DNA from: Ascidiaceihabitans sp029251465
GTDB lineage: Bacteria; Pseudomonadota; Alphaproteobacteria; Rhodobacterales; Rhodobacteraceae
Reading direction: 5' to 3'
DNA length: 64,000 bases
Assembly (NCBI RefSeq): GCF_042932805.1
Contig: NZ_CP170633.1
Coordinates: forward strand, 3,472,001-3,536,000
The notes below the pieces were generated by a model. That model was given only the letters and a program-made list of their open reading frames with translations, searched no databases and was not told where the DNA came from. The first letter of the stretch is position 1; every line of letters starts with the position of its first letter. The translations under genes and the position numbers were made by a program. Positions 61,649 through 64,000 of this stretch are shown one piece after another.

Positions 61649-62199
61649 CGCGGTGAACGTTTCGCCAAAATCCGCTGCAAAGTCCGACGGTGCATGTTCA
61701 GGCGACGCGCCGTTTCCGACACGTTGCGGTCGCACAATTCGTACACCCGCTGAATGTGTTCCCAACGCACGCGGTCCGCGCTCATCGGATTTTCCGGGGG
61801 TGGCGGCAGATCGTCACCCGTCGCCAGCAACGCGTTGGTAATGTCGGTCGCGTCGGCGGGTTTTGACAAATAATCCGTCGCACCGATTTTGACCGCTGCC
61901 ACGGCTGTTGCGATTGCGCCGTAGCCTGTCAGCACAACCACCCGGGATTCAGGGCGTTTTTCGCGCAGCACTTCGACCACGTCCAAACCGTTGCCATCCT
62001 CTAACCTTAGATCAACGACGGCATACGCGGGCGGGCGGGCCGTGGCGATTGCACGACCACCGGCAACGGATCCGGCGGTTTCAACTTCGAACCCGCGCTT
62101 TTCCATCGCTTTGGCCAAACGGCGTAAAAATGGTTCGTCATCATCGACCAAAAGCAGCGAACGATCTTCGCCAATCTCGTGTTGCGTTGGCTCTGCCAT
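61645..62199 (-). CDS. regA: Redox response regulator RegA/ActR/PrrA
   Basis: A 184-residue two-component regulator. The receiver domain has the DDDEP acidic pocket, the phospho-accepting Asp in AYAVVDLRLEDGNG (near residue 58) and Lys in LSKPADATD. The C-terminus is a Fis-type helix-turn-helix (NVSETARRLNMHRRTLQRIL). RegA responds to the RegB kinase and controls respiration, electron-transport and carbon/nitrogen genes. senC lies upstream on the same strand and regB is divergent from senC, the classical arrangement. Confidence 0.95.
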   Translation of the reverse strand: MAEPTQHEIGEDRSLLLVDDDEPFLRRLAKAMEKRGFEVETAGSVAGGRAIATARPPAYAVVDLRLEDGNGLDVVEVLREKRPESRVVVLTGYGAIATAVAAVKIGATDYLSKPADATDITNALLATGDDLPPPPENPMSADRVRWEHIQRVYELCDRNVSETARRLNMHRRTLQRILAKRSPR

Positions 62200-62300
62200 A
62201 GGTCTTCTCCGGTCCAGAATTTGTTCTGACGACTATGTAGCGCGCGGCGGCCTGCGTCAATTTATCCGATCAGAGGCAGATGGTCACAGCAACCAAAGGC

Positions 62301-62915
62301 TTAGGCGTTGTCGACAAAACAGCCGATCTGCTTGGCCATTTGTTCTGGCGTCACGTCGCGGCGGAAAAATTCGACAAAACCTACTTCGGGCAACACCAAA
62401 TAACTGAACGTGGAATGATCAACGAGATAGTAATCCGACCCGTCATCATGCGGCTGATAGTAGGTGCGATAGGCTTGGCTTGCTGCTTTGACCTGCTCTG
62501 GCGATCCGGTCAGCCCAACCATTTTTTCATGCATGTTGAATGCGAAATCACCGACGACTTCGGGTGTGTCGCGTTTGGGATCAATCGAGATAAAGACCGG
62601 CGTGACCGACTGCCCTGCCTCGGCGAGCAAATCAACGGCTTCGGCATTGCGCGAGACATCGAACGGGCAAACGTCAGGGCAAAACGTGTAGCCAAAATAA
62701 ATCAACGACGGTTCGGTGATCACGTCGGCTTGGGTCACTGTTGCGCCTTTGGCGTTGAGCAACTCGAACGGTCCGCCAATTGCGCCCCCACCGGCCACCG
62801 AACTGGTGCGGCATTGCGCGAACGGATCGCCGTTAGAATTCTGAGACATGTACCAGGTTCCACCAACAACGGCGGCGACAGCAACGGCGGCAACAGGTGC
62901 GATAATGCGGATCAT
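62301..62915 (-). CDS. senC: SCO1/SenC/PrrC family protein
   Basis: A 204-residue membrane-anchored, thioredoxin-like copper protein. The N-terminal helix (IIAPVAAVAVAAVVGGTWYM) anchors it. The copper-binding FGYTFCPDVCPFDV (CxxxC) and the distal His in LVDHSTFSYLV are intact. SenC helps assemble the copper centre of cytochrome c oxidase and affects RegB signalling. It is 101 bases upstream of regA. Confidence 0.94.
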   Translation of the reverse strand: MIRIIAPVAAVAVAAVVGGTWYMSQNSNGDPFAQCRTSSVAGGGAIGGPFELLNAKGATVTQADVITEPSLIYFGYTFCPDVCPFDVSRNAEAVDLLAEAGQSVTPVFISIDPKRDTPEVVGDFAFNMHEKMVGLTGSPEQVKAASQAYRTYYQPHDDGSDYYLVDHSTFSYLVLPEVGFVEFFRRDVTPEQMAKQIGCFVDNA

Positions 62916-63003
62916 TTGTTTCCCTCTCGAATGGCTGTAGGTTCATCTTGGGCGCATTGGTATCAGCAGCGCCAACAAGCGCAATGAACGAATTGGTGAA
63001 GCA

Positions 63004-64000
63004 ATGGCGAATTCAGATCTGAACATGTTCACCGGACAGCAAAGATCCAACTGGATAAGGCTGCGCACGATGATCCTGCTGCGTTGGGTCGCGATAGTGG
63101 GACAATTAACCGCAATCACTGTGGCCCAGCGGATGTATGATTTGCAGCTGGAACTGGGGCTTTGCTATCTGGTGGTAGGGTTGTCGGTGATCGGCAATCT
63201 GGTGGCGATTTTTGTGTTTCCGGAAAACAAACGGCTGTCGGAAACCGAGAACCTAGCGATGGTTTTATTCGATCTGCTGCAATTGGGCGCGCTGCTGTAT
63301 CTGACGGGCGGATTGCACAATCCGTTTGCGTTGCTGCTGCTCGGGCCTGTAACTGTGTCCGCCGCGGTTTTGACCACGGCGTCCACTGTTTTGGTTGGGG
63401 CAACGGCAATTATTTTGGTGACGATTCTGTCGCAATTCCATGAACCGTTGCGCACCGTTCAAGGCTTTCATCTGCGCATTCCTGAACTGTTTGTGTTTGG
63501 AAATTGGCTGGCGTTGGTGATCGCGATCATGTTCATCGGGGCCTATTCACGGCGGGTCACGTCGGAAATGCATTCGATGTCGGACGCGCTGTCAGCAACG
63601 CAAATGGCGCTGTCTCGTGAACAGAAATTGACCGATTTGGGGGGCGTGGTTGCGGCCGCAGCACACGAACTTGGCACACCTTTGGCGACAATCAAACTGG
63701 TCAGCGCAGAGCTGATGGACGAACTGTCAGACAATCCGGACTTGTACGAGGACGCCGCCCTGATCCGCGAACAAGCCGACCGTTGCCGGGACATTTTGCG
63801 CGACATGGGGCGGGCCGGCAAAGACGATCTTCACCTGCGCCAAGCGCCTTTGATGGCTGTCGTGACCGAAGCCGCCGAACCGCATGCGCACCGCGGCAAA
63901 TTCGTGCATTATTCGCACGATCCAGACGCGGGCAGCGAATTGAACCAACCCGCGATTTTGCGCAAACCCGAGATCATTCACGGCCTGCGCAACCTCGTGC
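63004..64000 (+). CDS. regB: Sensor histidine kinase RegB/ActS/PrrB (3' end beyond window)
   Basis: At least 332 residues, incomplete at the right edge. Six membrane helices (about residues 20-180) contain the RegB quinone-site segment LTGGLHNPFALLLLGPV. The H-box is AAAHELGTPLATI, with the phospho-accepting His near residue 223. DRCRDILRDMGRAGKDDL follows, where the conserved redox-active Cys of RegB lies. The ATP-binding domain is cut off. The start at 63004 follows GGTGAAG, 88 bases from divergent senC. Confidence 0.93.
   Translation, partial: MANSDLNMFTGQQRSNWIRLRTMILLRWVAIVGQLTAITVAQRMYDLQLELGLCYLVVGLSVIGNLVAIFVFPENKRLSETENLAMVLFDLLQLGALLYLTGGLHNPFALLLLGPVTVSAAVLTTASTVLVGATAIILVTILSQFHEPLRTVQGFHLRIPELFVFGNWLALVIAIMFIGAYSRRVTSEMHSMSDALSATQMALSREQKLTDLGGVVAAAAHELGTPLATIKLVSAELMDELSDNPDLYEDAALIREQADRCRDILRDMGRAGKDDLHLRQAPLMAVVTEAAEPHAHRGKFVHYSHDPDAGSELNQPAILRKPEIIHGLRNLV

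Noticed and set aside
62280..62987. 235-residue plus-strand open frame
   Set aside because: Antisense to senC, whose copper-binding motifs are clear.

Overview
The window looks like a chromosomal segment from a flagellated marine alphaproteobacterium of the Rhodobacteraceae (Roseobacter group). The evidence is gene content: flaF and flbT beside flagellin, the senC-regA / regB redox regulators near ahcY, the tsaD-gpsA-YciI-EVE block beside hemD-mitofilin-hemY, and many TTG/GTG starts. No species can be named from the sequence. No tRNA, rRNA or CRISPR array was seen.

Layout. (1) 1-6148: a GNAT acetyltransferase, a DUF2064 transferase, RNase R, a glutathione S-transferase divergent from a WYL regulator, and an MltB-type transglycosylase. 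(2) 6145-20366: two complete polyamine-type ABC transporters (potC-potB-SBP-potA on the minus strand, SBP-potA-potB-potC on the plus strand). They surround an M24 hydrolase of the DoeA/EutD type, an M20 deacetylase, a class III aminotransferase and a PuuB-like FAD oxidoreductase. Together these suggest uptake and breakdown of cationic N-rich compounds such as polyamines or ectoine-like solutes. (3) 20487-21812: UDP-glucose dehydrogenase.

(4) 21809-48146: a 26-kb flagellar cluster in alternating blocks: flgD-fliK; flgJ-flgN; flagellin-flaF-flbT-DUF1217; fliI; flgB-flgC-fliE-fliQ-flgF-flgG-flgA-flgH-fliL; an unknown gene with flhB-fliR-flhA, a transglycosylase, a 765-aa periplasmic protein, motA, a MotE-like gene, a membrane protein and a second fliL; then fliF-fliH-fliN-fliP. 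An intact IS903-group insertion sequence (20-bp inverted repeats, 9-bp target duplication) sits exactly at the fliI stop codon. fliG, fliM, motB, flgE, flgK, flgL and flgI are not in the window. Three divergent intergenic regions carry CtrA-like boxes. The cluster is bounded by ugd on one side and gmd on the other.

(5) 48150-58362: GDP-mannose dehydratase, an extensin-like protein, DUF2853, an orphan terminator with attenuator-like pairing (candidate small RNA), DUF1761, EVE, YciI, gpsA, tsaD, hemD, a mitofilin-like protein with a 15-copy GCGGAT repeat, hemY and a YHYH protein. (6) 58437-64000: ahcY, a decayed FkbM methyltransferase, an HD hydrolase, a GNAT protein, regA, senC and the start of regB, which runs off the window.

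The most unusual points are the 765-aa protein cotranscribed with motA, the hydrolase-deacetylase-aminotransferase module between the two transporters, the structured orphan RNA near 50.65 kb, the FkbM relic, and the insertion sequence that spared fliI.
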